Part shown: positions 20,803-31,708 of the stretch, one piece after another
Numbering within the stretch: the stretch's first letter is position 1
Layout of the letters: every line of letters begins with the position of its first letter
Source of the DNA: Anolis sagrei
Lineage: Eukaryota > Chordata > Lepidosauria > Squamata > Anolidae
Length of the DNA stretch: 64,000 bases
Assembly (NCBI RefSeq): GCF_037176765.1
Contig: NC_090034.1
Coordinates: 94,662,500-94,726,499, forward strand
Direction of reading: 5' to 3'
Made by a program: the position numbers and the translations under genes
Notes under the pieces: generated by a model
What the model was told of the DNA's origin: nothing
The model's input: only the letters and a program-made list of their open reading frames with translations
Databases searched by the model: none

Positions 20803-23800
20803 TTCCACCCTCCACAAGAAACTCAGGGTGAATTACAGAATACATATATGGCAAACATTCAATGCTGTTATGCAATTAACAACAAAGACAGACAGTACAC
20901 AGACAGAGGCAAAGGCTTCCCCCTTTTCATCTCTGGCATCTGGAGGCTGTGCTCAACTCCGGCCATGGGGAGGTGCTCTTGTTCCATTTACCATGCCGAG
21001 GAGCCTGTTGTCTGTGGACACCTTCTGACTGAATTGCCGGCATGTCTTCATGGGCTCCTTTTACCTCCCTGCCAAATTGATCAACTCACATTATTATTTT
21101 CAAACTCCTAGGTAGGCAGAAGCTAGGGCTGATGGAAGGAGCTCACCCCAACCCGTGGCTTTGAACTGCCAGCTTTTTGATTGGCAAGAGTTTTTGCAGC
21201 TGGTGGTTTAACCCCCTGTGTTATATTATCTGGATGGGCTTGCTAGAAGAGGCTGGTCTTTACAGCTGTTTTAAATTCAGAGATTGTCTCCAGCCGACAT
21301 ATTTCTCTGGTGCATCATTCCATCATCTGAAAGCAGCCAAAGAAAATGTCCTTTGGGTAACACTCAGCCTAGTTTTGACTGGGATCTCCAAAAGGCCCGA
21401 GGATATGGATGGGTTATATAAACAGTAACACAGTTATAGGATGTTTGGATGTTGGCGAGGCAGTAACTGCTTTACCCCTGTTGATCTCAAGGAAAGTATA
21501 ATTTATTCCTGGCAGAGATAAAAAGTTTGAGCCAGGCGATCATAAAAAGTTCCCTGAAAGTTTTACCCATATGGAACAGAAATGGAGAAACCACGGTATT
21601 CCAAAAAGTAAAGCTCTAAAGCTTTTCAAGATGTTTGTTTCTAAATGTTGGGCTATGATCCTACACAAAAAAGACTTCCCAAACAACAAACAAAATTCCA
21701 CTATCTGTTTTAGCTAAATTACCCAGATTTGTTTGTTTCCCTCCCTCTCCCTCTCTCTTTCTGTTTTCACCACTCAGTCCTTACCCTGTTGCACAGACAT
21801 ATCGTAGTAGATACATTTGCTCTCTTTTCCATGACATTTTAAGGTCTCCGTGGGCTTGCACATAGATTGTTTTGAGAAGCATCCAGAACAGAGTAGCCCA
21901 TTTGGCTTGGTATTCATTGGTGGCACTGGGAAGAATCACATTGACTGTTAGGAGCAATATCCTGCATATCTTCTCCTTGCAAAATGAAATGTGTGATACA
22001 AAACAGAAAGTGGTAATTATCATCATAGAATCATTGAGTTGGAAGAGACCTCATGGGCCATCCAACAGCCTGCCAAGAAGCAGGACAATCACATTCAAAT
22101 CACCCCCAACAGATGGCTGTCCAGCCTCTGCTTAAAAGCCTCCACCACACTCTGAAACAGAGAGTTCAACTGCTGAACAGCTCTCACAAAAAGTCCTTCC
22201 TCATGTTCAGGTGGAATCCCCTTTCCTGTACTTTGATGCCATTGTTCCACATCCTAGTCTCCAGGGCAGCAGAACACAAGCTTGCTCCTTCCTCCCTATG
22301 ACTTCCTCTCACATATTTATACATGATCATCATGTCTCCTCTCAGCCTTCTCTTCTGAAGCCTAAACATGCCTAGCTCTTTAAGCCACTCCTCATAGGAC
22401 TTGTTCTCCAGATGGAGCTAATCCACATCCTGTAGCTTAGGTTTCCACTATAAGACTGAACTAAAAATGGCTCCCTCTCTTCCCATGGCCCTGGGGAAAG
22501 GGGCAGAACCAAAACTTAACAATGATAGACAGGTGGCTAGCCTTATGAATGCAAACCAAGGGAAGCCACCTTGTTGCAAATGCATGGAACCTTGGGATAT
22601 ATGCAAACACTCAATAGAAAAAAATGAAGCTGAAGCTCCTGGTACAGCTGTACCAGCACAGGAGGGAAAAGCAAATGTGTGTTCTTCAGATGAGGCTCAA
22701 ACATTGCTTGGCTACACATATTCAGATTTTAATGTATTGCAGATTTAATTATTGGAAGAACCATTTCCGCCAGTGTAAATGTACCAGTCTTTCAATGGGA
22801 AGTGTGGGCCTGCTTTTGGCTGATGAAAGAGTCAAATTAACTAGGCCTCACAACCTCCGAGGATGCCTGCTATAGATGCAGCTGAAACATCAGGAGAGAA
22901 TGCTTCTGGAATATGGAACAGCCTGGAAAACTCACAGCAACCCAGGGATTCCGGCCATGAAAGCCTTCAACAATACATTAACTAGGATTGTTGTTATGTG
23001 ACTTCGGGTCAATTCAGCAGTGGCACATGCTGCCTCAGAGCCTGGTGGAATCTCCTTCTCTGGAGGTTTTTCCGGAAGGGCAGCATGGCTATCTGTCAGG
23101 AGGGCTTTGATTGTGGCAGAGGGGCTTATAGCTGCAGCTTGGCCTTTTCCTTTTCTTCTTAAGGGAGTAGCTGTAGCAAGGGACAGCCTTTTTGGAAAAC
23201 TAGGATTGTTGTTATATGACTTCAGGTTAATTCAGAAGTGGCATATGCTGCCTCAGAGCCTGGTGGAATCTCCTTCTTTGGAGGTTTTTCAGGAAGGGCG
23301 GCATGGCCATCTGTCGGGAGGGCTTTGATTGTGGAAGAAGGGCTTATTGTTGCAGCTTGGCCTTTTCCTTTTCTTCCAAAGGGAGCAGCTGCAGCGAGGG
23401 GCAGCCTTTTTTGGAAAACTAGGTGGGGCAGAGAAGGAAGGGAGGGAGAGAAGCCTCTCTTCCCAGACATGCAGCAGCAGCGATGGTAGCAGCCAGTGTC
23501 TGGAGCAAGCAGGGCAACTGGGGAACCTTTCTTTCAAAGAAATAAAGAAAAGTTGCAGGGGAAAAGAGACAAAGGGCCACTGGGATGAGAAGCCCAAGAC
23601 CAGAGCCACCTGAGGAGAAGGCAACACTTATTCGGGGTGAAGGGACAAAAGAGGCTGACATCTCTTTTCTCTACTCTTGAGGAGTTGACCTTTTCTGGGG
23701 CCCTGAACCCCAAGAAGGAAGGTAAGAAGGAACAAAGAGTGGAAGGAAGTCAAGAAAGGGAGGAAGGAAAGAAGCAAGGGAAGGAGGGAAACCCAAGATG

Positions 23801-26800
23801 ACTTAAATGAATGCTTAGAAGGCATGTTCATCAAGTTTGCAGACAACACCAAATTGGGAAGGATAGCCAATACTCCAGAAGACAGGAGCAGAATGCAAAA
23901 CGATCTTAACAGATTAGAGAGATGGGCCAAAACTAACAAAATGAAGTTCAACAGGGACAAATACAAGATACTCCACTTAGGCAGAAAAAAATGAAATGCA
24001 AAGATACAGAATGGGGGGTGCGTGGCTCAAGAGCAGTACGTGTGAAAAAAGATCTTGGAGTCCTCGTGGACAACAAGTTAAACATGAGCCAACAATGTGA
24101 TGTGGCAGCTAAAAAAAGCCAATGGGATTTTGGCCTCCATCAATAGGAGTATAGTGTCTACATCCAGGGAAGTCATGCTAACCCTCTATTCTGCCTTGGT
24201 TAGACCACACCTGAAATATTGTGTCCAATTCTGGGCACCACAATTGACAAGCTGGAATGTGTCCAGAGGAGGGTGACTAAAATGATCAAGGGTCTGGAGA
24301 ACAAGCCCTATGATGAGCGACTTAAAGAGCTGGGCATGTTTAGCCTGAAGAAGAGAAGGCTGAGAGGAGGCATGATAGCCATTAGGCTTGGTTGATCAAG
24401 AAAAAAAATGGTTCTAAACTCGTTTCGTATGTAGGGGGCGCTGGAGGTTCGATTTTTAAATTATTTCCGAAATTTTCTTTAAAAAAAGATCGAAATTACC
24501 AGAAAATACGAATTGTTTCCTTTGTTTCGTTAATGGAAGGTGCCCTTCCCTCCCTCCAGAACCATTACAATCTTGCAGTTTCCCTTCCATCCCTTGTGGC
24601 AGAAAAGAGAGGTGGGCGTGGTCAAGCAAGCTCCTTGGAGGTCTCGCCCCCAGTGACCAAGCACAGCGCTCCTTGGAGATGTTAAAACTAACACTTTTAA
24701 AATCTCTCACCTTATTTCTTTTTCCTGGCAAGCTGTCCAAGGGAGAGGTGGGCATGGCCAAGCACAGCGTTCCTCGGAGGCCTCGCCCCCAGCGACCTCC
24801 GAGGATTGCTGTGCTTGGCCACGCCCACCTCTCCCTTGGACAGCTTGCCAGGGAAGAGAAAGAAAAGTGAGAGATTTTTAAAGTGTTGGTTTTTAAATCT
24901 CTCACCTTTCTTTCTCTTCCCTGGCAAGCTGTCCAAGGGAGAGGTGGGCATGGCCAAGCACAGCACTTCTCGGAGGTCGCTGGGGGTGAGGCCTCCGAGG
25001 AGGGCTGTGTTTGACCACACCTACCTCCTTCCTCTTTGCATCGGCGGCATTGCGAGGTGGCTGTGGCTACGCCCAGCTCTTCCGCATCGCTGCTTGTCGC
25101 CAGGGAGGTAGTGACGCCCACCTCGCAAAGCCACCAATGCAAAGAGGAAGGAGGTGGGCGTGGGCAAGAACAGCTGTTCCTAAAGGCCACGCCCCCAGCA
25201 TTTACGATTCACTGGTGGAAGTCGCAAGGAAGATGGAGGCGCAGCTTCGATATGGCAAAAACACTTCCGGGTTGCCAAAATGAGTCGATATCGCTTCTAA
25301 AGGTAATTATTTAACGAATTAATAACAAATTAAGAAATTAACGAACTGGATCAACCAAGGCTAATTGCCATGTATAAATATGTGAGAGGAAGACATAGGG
25401 AGGAGGGAGCAAGCTTGTTTTCTGCTTCCCTGGGGCCTAGGATACGGAACAATGGCTTCAAACTACAAGAAAGGAGATTCCATCTGGATTTCCCTCCAGC
25501 ATCTGACTGCTTCCCTTGTGAGTGTCTGGGGTTTTTTTTACTGTATCACTCAATGCTTGCAAAAATTATTCTTGTGGTACTACCACTCCAGAATTCCCCA
25601 GCCAGCATTCTGGTTGGGGGATTCTAGGATATACCATCCAAAAAGTAACTTCTGAGAATTCTGCAAGCAGCAATGGCCTTCAGAGTCTAAACTGAAAGTA
25701 GAAGGAATGAAGAAATAGTGGTAATGGAAAAATAGAAGTGAAGTTTATTGTTACTCCTTGCCTCTCTTTTAATCCTTTACCTATAATGTTCAGAGATTCC
25801 ACCTGAACATTAGGAAGAACTTCCTGACTGAGAGAGCTATTCAGCAGTGAAACTCTCTGCCCCGGAGTGTGATGGAAGCTCCTTCTTTCGAAGCTTTTAA
25901 ACAGAGTTTGGATGGCCATCTGTCGGGGGTGCCTTGAATGCAATTTTCCTGCTTCTTAGCAGGGGGTTGGACTGGATGGCCCATGAGGTCTCTTCCAACT
26001 CTATGATTGTATGAGTGGGCCAGAGGAAATTTAAACAGGGGGCACAATTGGCCAAACTTTGGACATGCCTGATCCAGACAGTTTGAAATTGCCTAGTTGC
26101 AGTACTAAACGTAATCAACCCAGCATTCGTTGCATCTTAGTCAACCTAACTGCAAGAATAATTCTCTAGGAAGCAGTCTCTTTGTTGGGAACCATTTTCA
26201 TCAGTATCAGCTTTAAAAGAAGAAGAAGAAGAAGAAGAAGAAGAAGAAGGGGGAGTTTAAAAGCTCAGACACTCACATTTGACAGTTCCCCTGTTGCAGA
26301 GAGGCTTAGTGCAACACATCGCAGCTCTCCGTTTGCGCTGAGAAGGAAAAGTAAAGGTTGTGGAAGATGGGAAACAGTAGCTTTTCCTGGTGCAACCTTT
26401 GTATGTGGACATCCATCTTTCATTCCCTGGGATTTCCATAGAAGAACAACAACAGCATCAGCATACATGTAGTCTAGCCATTCCCTCCACATTTGCAGGT
26501 TAAGCATTTGGTTACTCGTAGTTCATTGTATTTGTCACTTGTATTGCTGCTCTACATGACACCGAAAGAAAATACGTAGAAATGCTCTGTTCCATCTCCC
26601 ACAAATCTATGTCCTCATACAAAGACATATGTTTCTAAGTGAATTCTGTCCATTATTATTAATATTACTATTAATACTATTATTATTATTGTGTGCTTTA
26701 TCAGAAACACGAGGATGCTTACTAGAGGTGTGCATTTTTCATTAGTCCTCATAAGTCATATCAGAGGCCCTGCTATCGACCCCACCACTGTCGCAAGTGA

Positions 26801-29800
26801 GGCTGGTGGGGACGAGGAGCAGGGCTTTCTCAGTAGTGGCCCCTCACCTGTGGAACTCACTCCCGGGGGAAATCAGGGCATCATCATCCCTCCTCGCCTT
26901 TAGGAGAAGTGTGAAGACTTGATTATGGGACCAGGCCTTTGGGCACTCCGGCAATTAAATCAGACAACAAGGTGAGTAAGACCAGCAGGATTGATGAAGT
27001 GGAACGTAAAACTAGATCAATGAGTAGCGAATGCCGACCATGTAAGAGGAAAAACTGGGTTTGTATTTGGTTTTATTGATTTTATTGATTTTATGGTTAT
27101 AATGTATATTTGGTGTTAACTGTGTACTGATGTAATTTTGTGTTTGATTGTTTTTATGATGCAGGCATCAAATTGTGCCTTGCTTTTGTAAGCCGCCCTG
27201 AGTCCCCTTCGGGGTGAGAAGGGCGGGGTAAAAGAACCCCAAATAAATTTGTGGGAGCCCCCAGTGGCGCAGAGGGTTAAAGCCCTGTGACGGCAGGACT
27301 GAAGACCGACAGGTCGCAGGTTCGAATCCGGGGAAAGGCGGATGAGCTCCCTCTATCAGCTCCAGCTTCTCATGCAGGAACATGAGAGAAGCCTCCCACA
27401 AGGATGATAAAACATCAATTCATCTGGGCGTCACCTGGGCAACGTCCTTGCAGACGGCCAATTCTCTCACACCAGAAGCGACTTGCAGTTTCTCAAGTCG
27501 CGCCTTATACTATATATATATATATCAGATTTCTCACATTCGTACCTATGAGGCGATATCAAACACATGGTTGGGGCCATGCCAAAAACTTAAGAATCGA
27601 AACTTACCCTATACTTTTTCATTTGCATTTTGTAAATTTCAGAAGCCTCCCAAAAGTCAGTTTTATTTTCAGCACAAGGAAGCAAAGCAAAGCCAAAAAG
27701 TATGCCTCTTTAAATTAATGGCCTCTTACCATTAATGGCTCCTCACCTCTCACTGTTAGGAGAGGGGAAACCGAGCAGAGTTCATTGGGAAAGAAAGCAC
27801 AGAACTCTGGGAAATGTAGTTTGGGAAGGCAAGGAGCCCTATGGCAGAGAATGTAAAAAGCCCTGCACCCCAAATAACTAAACTGAATCTAAAGTTCACC
27901 AAAAACTGATTTGTAACCCTTTTGGTACTAATGTTGGAAAGTGGTCCCTGGTCAAGTGGTCCCTGGTTAAGTAGTCCCTGGTTAAGTAGTCCCTGCTCCA
28001 AGTGAACCTTACTTTGGAAACACTTTAGAAAGACTTTAGAAACATATAAATTGTAATTAGTCTCTCTGTCTTCTCATAATAATTACGTCATGTCCATCTA
28101 AGGGGTTTTTTTTTTTGAAAAAAATGTCTAGTAAAGTCCAATCTGTAGGGTATTTGTATGCAAATTTATATGCAAGAGATCAATTTCCCAGACAGGAAAA
28201 GAATTCAGAAGTCAACAAGAAGATTTTATTTTTATTTTTACATATTTTTTACTATTTTTTCCTTTTTTCTTTTTCTTTTCAATAAACTTTTTTTCCCTTT
28301 TTTTCCCATTTTTATCCAATTTTTTAAAACCTTTCCTCCCCTACCCCCTCGCCCCCCCAACCCACTCCAATCTCCATTAGTAGGGAAACTTCCATACCCC
28401 TTTAACCATAGCTAACCATAGTTTGCATGCATAATTATGCTTTACCACAATATATCTAATAAACGCAATGACATTTTTATATAGGTCCAGAGCATCACAA
28501 CCTACTCCTTTCTGTTCTTACAGAAGATAGTGGCACCTAGAGAAGCTCCCTTCTCAAAGATTTTAGATCTTCAATTGGCTTACCAAGGAAGAGATGGTCT
28601 TCAGATAGCCTAGACCTGTGCCATACCTACCTAATAAATATTCTGTAGTGACGATGAGACAATGCTTTTGTTTCTTTGGGCAAGAATATGGTGGCCCTGA
28701 ACATGTGGAATTGGTGCTGCTACAGCGTTCACACAGCAAGCAAAAACCTAGATTGGAGAAACAGCCAAATAATAATATGAAGAACTAAGGTCAGTTCCAT
28801 CTTCTTCATTCTTGAGTAAGATTACTCCTCTGTCACATCATGTTGTTGCCAACCTCTCAATCTATCTATGTATATAATAAAAGTCAGTGTTTGTATGCGG
28901 AGGACGGGAGGTGTATGTGGCAGCGTTCTGATTGGCTGCCACTGTGGTACAATTTGCATATGGTCTCTGATTGACCACCCCCAACATTCCGAGGTAGCAG
29001 AGGGAAAAGGAAAGGGGCCTGAGGCTGTCAGAAATGGTTGGAGTTGAAGTCCAAAACACCTTGTGGCCCTCAACAATGACAGAACAAAACCAAACCTGGC
29101 ACACAGACCCCCCCCCCCCAAGACCCACTCTACATTCTGGTGCAGTTTCAGCAAGGATGGACCATGGATGACGGGACTTGCAGTACTTTAACTCACTTCC
29201 TTAGAGTACTGTGGCCCACACCAAGGATGGATCAGGACCAAACTTGGCAAACTTGGCACGGATCAGGACCAAACAATGGCCAACTTTACAAGCTAGTGCA
29301 GTTTAGGGCAGGATGGGCCACAAATGATGGGATTTGCAGTACCTTCACCCGATTCACTTTCCACAGATCATTGTAGCCCCTACAAATCACAGACCAGGTC
29401 CAAACTTGGCACACAGAGCCCCCATGACCCACTCTACATCCTGCTGCAGTTTGAAGGAGGATGGGCCATGGATGATGGGACTTGCAGTACCTTCACTCAC
29501 TCACTGAAACCACTGCCACCCTCATCCAATGACTGATAAAGACCAAACTTGCCACACAGAACCCCCATGACCCACTCTATATCCTGCTGCTGTTTGGAGG
29601 AGGGTGGACCATGGATGATGGGACTTCAAAACAATGCAACCATCATCCAATGACCAATAAAGACCAAACTTGGCATACAGAACCGCCATTACCCACTTTC
29701 TCTAATAACCCGGGTAGCACCAGGTCCCCAAGCTAATCTCTTATAAAGTACAGGCTTCTTTGGAAATAGCAGAGCTATAGCAGAACTCCAATACACATAA

Positions 29801-31257
29801 CTCCTTATGACGGAGTTCTGGTTAAGGGATTCTAGGAGCTGGACTCCCCAACATTCATTTTTCAAAGTTCTGGATGGGAGTAATGGTGGTCTTAACTCAA
29901 AAAAAAACTGGAAGGCTAAACTGGAAAGCATTGTCCTAGTCCTAAGACATGGTGGGCTTAGTAATGCATGCCTGCATTGGCTCTCTCTTGCCCTCTGAGT
30001 GGTTTCTCTGTTGAGGGCTACTGCAGTTGACTTTAACATTCGAAGTCCAAATATCAGGAATAATCCACAGAAATCAAAGTACAGGAGTAACATCAAAAAC
30101 CAGGAATACAAAACCAGAATAAATCCAAGACATGAGATGCAGGAACAGTCCTCAAAACTTGGAATCATGAGCCATGAACAAAAGGAAACATGGAACATGG
30201 AACTAGAAATCCCTTGTCTAAACAATAGATCTATACTCAAGCACCAATGTTGCCTGGACTGAAGGACCCATCTACTGGGCTAGCTAATACAGAAACAGAG
30301 TTTTGTATTCTGGTGGGGGTGGTGTCTTCTCTTCTTCTAAGATCAAAAAAGTGAACCCCCCTCCTCCTCCTCTCCTTCCTTTTTGTCTTCTTTTTCACCA
30401 CTATTTTATTTGGGTTGATGTGGCTTTAGTTCTGTCATTACTATCCCTACCACCACTACTATTGCCTGTAGCAACTGCTGCAAACTGGAGCAGAGGAAAC
30501 TCCAAAGTATTCAGATGGATAATTCATGTGTACTGCCCATCCCTAGAATATAATAAAGGATTATATTCTACTAGCCATCCCCTGCCATGCATTGCTGGGG
30601 CCCAGTCTGTGTATATGTGCTTTGTGTGTCTATATGTGTATGTATATATATTTGTGTATATGTGTATATGTGTGTTTGCATATATACATATATGGTTTTG
30701 TGCATGTGTTGTAATGTAATTTTTCTTTTTTGACTTTTAAGTCTCTTCTGCTGGGTCATCCGGAGAGGCCCTGCTCGTGATTCCGCCTGTGTCGCAGGCG
30801 CGCTTGGTGGGGACACGAGACAGGGCCTTCTCTGTGGGGGCCCCCCGACTCTGGAATGCCCTCCCAAAAGATCTCAGACAGGCCCCTACATTGGTAGTCT
30901 TTAGAAAGAACTTGAAGACCTGGCTATTCCGATGTGCCTTTCCAGAATAGGAATCTCCAATAACAAGTCCCAGAAGCACTTTAGTAGAACTAAGATTGCT
31001 GCACACTGCACACTGCACTTGCCCTACAATCCTCACATACCACCTATCACATCAGCACTTTTAATCCTGTACCCCTTACTCTGGCCTGGCCCAGTTTTCA
31101 TAGTGTTTTGATGTATTGTTTATTGCATGTCGTTAATATTGCTTTAACTGTTTTTAATTTTGCTTTAGGTGTTGTATTGTTGTGTTGTGTTTTGAGGCCT
31201 TGGCCTTTGTAAGCCGCATCGAGTCCTTTGGGAGATGCTAGTGGGGTACAAATAAAG

Positions 31258-31289
<32 letters not shown>

Positions 31290-31475
31290 TTTAGTGTTTT
31301 TCTGAGTGACAGTCACTCGTTGGCCTGATAGGTGTATTGTGTCCAAATTTGGTGTCAATTCTTCCAGTGGTTTTTGAGTTATATTAATCCCACAAATGAA
31401 CATTACATTTTTATTTATATAGATGGACTTACCTGTAGCAAGCAGGGAAAGGAAACAGATCAGCGATGTCAGCAT
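18680..31475 (-). CDS. Gene 2: secreted PLI-gamma-like protein with two LU domains, 5 coding exons, complete
   Basis: Coding exons (minus): 31433-31475, 28631-28747, 26277-26426, 21785-21925, 18680-18825; they sum to 597 bp, 198 aa plus stop. Introns are GT-AG and phase 1. Exons 1-4 match gene 1 base for base in length. The signal peptide is [17 protein letters not shown]1 has ten cysteines (LLCERC to CCTKPLCN); LU2 has eight ([29 protein letters not shown]). No tail anchor, so it is predicted to be secreted. By eye it matches gene 1 at about half of positions in exons 3-5 but under 40% in exon 2. An inhibitor role against phospholipase A2 is inferred from the family. Introns carry CR1, hAT, L2, SINE and Helitron copies. 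The reading frame is clean, so it appears functional. Confidence 0.85.
19287..19560 (+). mobile_element. tRNA-derived SINE (type A)
   Basis: Begins GAGCCCCCGGTGGCACAATG with a box-B-like GGTTCAAATC near 19350 and ends CCTTTGCCTTTTACC. Flanks share TTAAGTTA. Confidence 0.8.
19575..19870 (+). mobile_element. LINE 3' end (zinc-knuckle C-terminus family)
   Basis: Matches 47673-47935, where the frame reads [19 protein letters not shown]; ends GATACAAAATAAATAAATA. Confidence 0.65.
20470..20830. mobile_element. L2-like 3' ends around (ATT)n
   Basis: GTAAGCCACCCCAAGTCCC at 20621 (plus) and a reversed tail at 20790-20835 with ATT/AAT runs between. Confidence 0.5.
20835..21225 (-). mobile_element. 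Diverged SINE/L2 composite
   Basis: GCAAACATTCAATGC and the reversed SINE end (GTTTAACCCCCTGTG) are shared with 16755-17285. Confidence 0.45.
21226..21780. other. Intron 4 of gene 2, no feature recognised
   Basis: A pyrimidine tract (TCCCTCTCCCTCTCTC, near 21742) is the only notable element. Confidence 0.4.
21785..21925 (-). CDS. Gene 2 exon 4 (first half of LU2)
   Basis: 141 bp, acceptor CAG at 21928-21926, donor GTAAGG at 21784. It encodes [13 protein letters not shown] and [13 protein letters not shown]1 copy lies about 95 bp upstream in the intron. Confidence 0.87.
22022..22412 (-). mobile_element. CR1 LINE 3' end in intron 3 of gene 2
   Basis: Begins CATAGAATCATTGAGTTGGA and includes the ORF2 end ([20 protein letters not shown] on the minus strand). 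Confidence 0.85.
22425..22666 (-). mobile_element. Partial LTR, same family as 607-1384
   Basis: In reverse it starts TGTGCTGGTACAGCTGTACC, as the LTR at 607 does, and continues about 240 bp. A fossil fragment. Confidence 0.6.
22780..22980. mobile_element. OC1-like fragment joined to a copy of the 4290-4990 repeat
   Basis: CAATGGGAAGTGTGGGCCTG (22793) is OC1-like; GGATGCCTGCTATAGATGCA and CCATGAAAGCCTTCAACAAT follow. Confidence 0.55.
22985..23425 (+). repeat. Tandem duplication of about 217 bp containing a LINE 3' end
   Basis: GGATTGTTGTTATGTGACTT at 22985 recurs as GGATTGTTGTTATATGACTT near 23202, and the rest of the unit repeats with scattered changes. Each unit encodes [14 protein letters not shown], a CR1-like end. 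Confidence 0.75.
23426..23815. other. Purine-rich intron sequence
   Basis: Runs such as GGAAGGGAGGGAGAGAAG; no gene seen. Confidence 0.5.
23815..25490 (+). mobile_element. CR1 LINE (plus) split by a hAT MITE
   Basis: CR1 at 23815-24382 (TTTGCAGACAACACCAAATT to AAGAGAAGGCTGAGAGG) resumes at 25364-25490 (ATGTATAAATATGTGAGAGG). Confidence 0.85.
24383..25363. mobile_element. hAT MITE (TAGGCTTGG family), GC-rich interior
   Basis: Ends TAGGCTTGGTTGATC and GATCAACCAAGGCTA; flanks ATAGCCAT and ATTGCCAT, an 8-bp duplication with one mismatch. The interior is built of direct and inverted copies of a segment around CCAAGCACAGCG. Confidence 0.8.
25788..26010 (+). mobile_element. CR1 LINE 3' end
   Basis: AGAGATTCCACCTGAACATT to CTTCCAACTCTATGATTG. 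It may be the 3' continuation of the CR1 at 23815, with a 300-bp segment of unknown origin between. Confidence 0.85.
26218..26250. repeat. (GAA)n microsatellite
   Basis: Eleven or so GAA units, 30 bp from the gene 2 exon 3 donor. Confidence 0.9.
26277..26426 (-). CDS. Gene 2 exon 3 (second half of LU1)
   Basis: 150 bp, acceptor CCCAG ending at 26427, donor GTGAGT at 26276. It encodes [12 protein letters not shown] and MCCTKPLCN, closely like gene 1 exon 3. Confidence 0.87.
26745..27245 (+). mobile_element. L2-like LINE 3' end
   Basis: GAGGCCCTGCTATCGACC through GTAAGCCGCCCTGAGTCCCC and CCAAATAAAT. Confidence 0.75.
27248..27508 (+). mobile_element. tRNA-derived SINE (type B)
   Basis: GGAGCCCCCAGTGGCGCAGA, box-B-like GGTTCGAATCC, tail AGTTTCTCAAGTCGCGCC; sits on the tail of the L2 copy. 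Confidence 0.8.
27530..28630. other. Intron 2 of gene 2: minisatellite scrap and T-rich tract
   Basis: 27915-28005 has GGTCCCTGGTCAAGTGG units like 15566-16097. 28225-28350 is a TTTTC/TTTTTA-rich tract. Nothing else recognised. Confidence 0.5.
28631..28747 (-). CDS. Gene 2 exon 2 (first half of LU1)
   Basis: 117 bp, acceptor CTAG ending at 28748, donor GTAGGT at 28630. It encodes [11 protein letters not shown] and four more cysteines with one sequon (NST). It is the most diverged exon relative to gene 1. Confidence 0.86.
   Translation of the reverse strand, partial: VFACCVNAVAAPIPHVQGHHILAQRNKSIVSSSLQNIY
28861..29736 (+). mobile_element. Non-autonomous Helitron in intron 1 of gene 2
   Basis: Starts TCTATCTATGTATATAATAA after an A, ends GGTCCCCAAGCTAA before a T. 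The interior has about four diverged tandem units of some 120 bp (CATGGATGATGGGACTTGCA). Confidence 0.65.
29737..30570. other. Intron 1 of gene 2, no feature recognised
   Basis: Unique-looking sequence; the 183-aa minus frame here does not match a known protein. Confidence 0.4.
30571..31423 (-). mobile_element. Helitron at the start of intron 1 of gene 2, split by an L2-like LINE
   Basis: Minus-strand start TCTATATAAATAAAAATG at 31423, end GGGGATGGCTAG at 30571, with A and T as the flanking bases. Its 5' end is 9 bp downstream of the exon 1 donor. Confidence 0.7.
30740..31290 (+). mobile_element. L2-like LINE 3' end inside the Helitron
   Basis: GAGGCCCTGCTCGTGATTCC to GTAAGCCGCATCGAGTCC and an (AAT)n tail. 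Confidence 0.75.
31433..31475 (-). CDS. Gene 2 exon 1 (start codon and signal peptide)
   Basis: ATG at 31475-31473 opens [15 protein letters not shown]; donor GTAAGTCC starts at 31432. A Helitron begins 9 bp into the intron, yet the donor is whole. Confidence 0.84.
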
Positions 31476-31566
31476 AGTCTTGAGAACATATCAGAAAAAG
31501 AAAGGAAAATTGGGGCTTAGGTAGCATCTGCAGGAGAAGTATCTAAGTTGGTCTAAGTTAGTAGAG

Positions 31567-31708
31567 CAATGGCTCCCAACCTGTGAGTCCCCAAATGTTT
31601 TGGCCTTCAACTCCCAAAAATCCTAACAGTTGGTAAACTAGCTGGGATTTCTGGGAGTTGTAGGTCAAAACACCCGGGGACCCACAGGTTGAGAATCACT
31701 GCAACAGT
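31567..31708. mobile_element. Palindromic hAT MITE just upstream of gene 2
   Basis: CAATGGCTCCCAACCTGTG at the left, CACAGGTTGAGAATCACTG at the right; the centre is a hairpin around TTGGTAAACTAGCTGG. It lies about 90 bp before the gene 2 ATG. Confidence 0.7.

Noticed and set aside
23020-23627. Overlapping open frames with internal repeats, considered as a small repeat protein
   Set aside because: They follow the 217-bp tandem duplication and a LINE end; no start context or splice sites.
24456-25190. 244-aa minus-strand open frame, the longest in the window
   Set aside because: It lies wholly inside the hAT MITE 24383-25363, has repeated peptide blocks from internal DNA repeats and low-complexity GC-rich composition.
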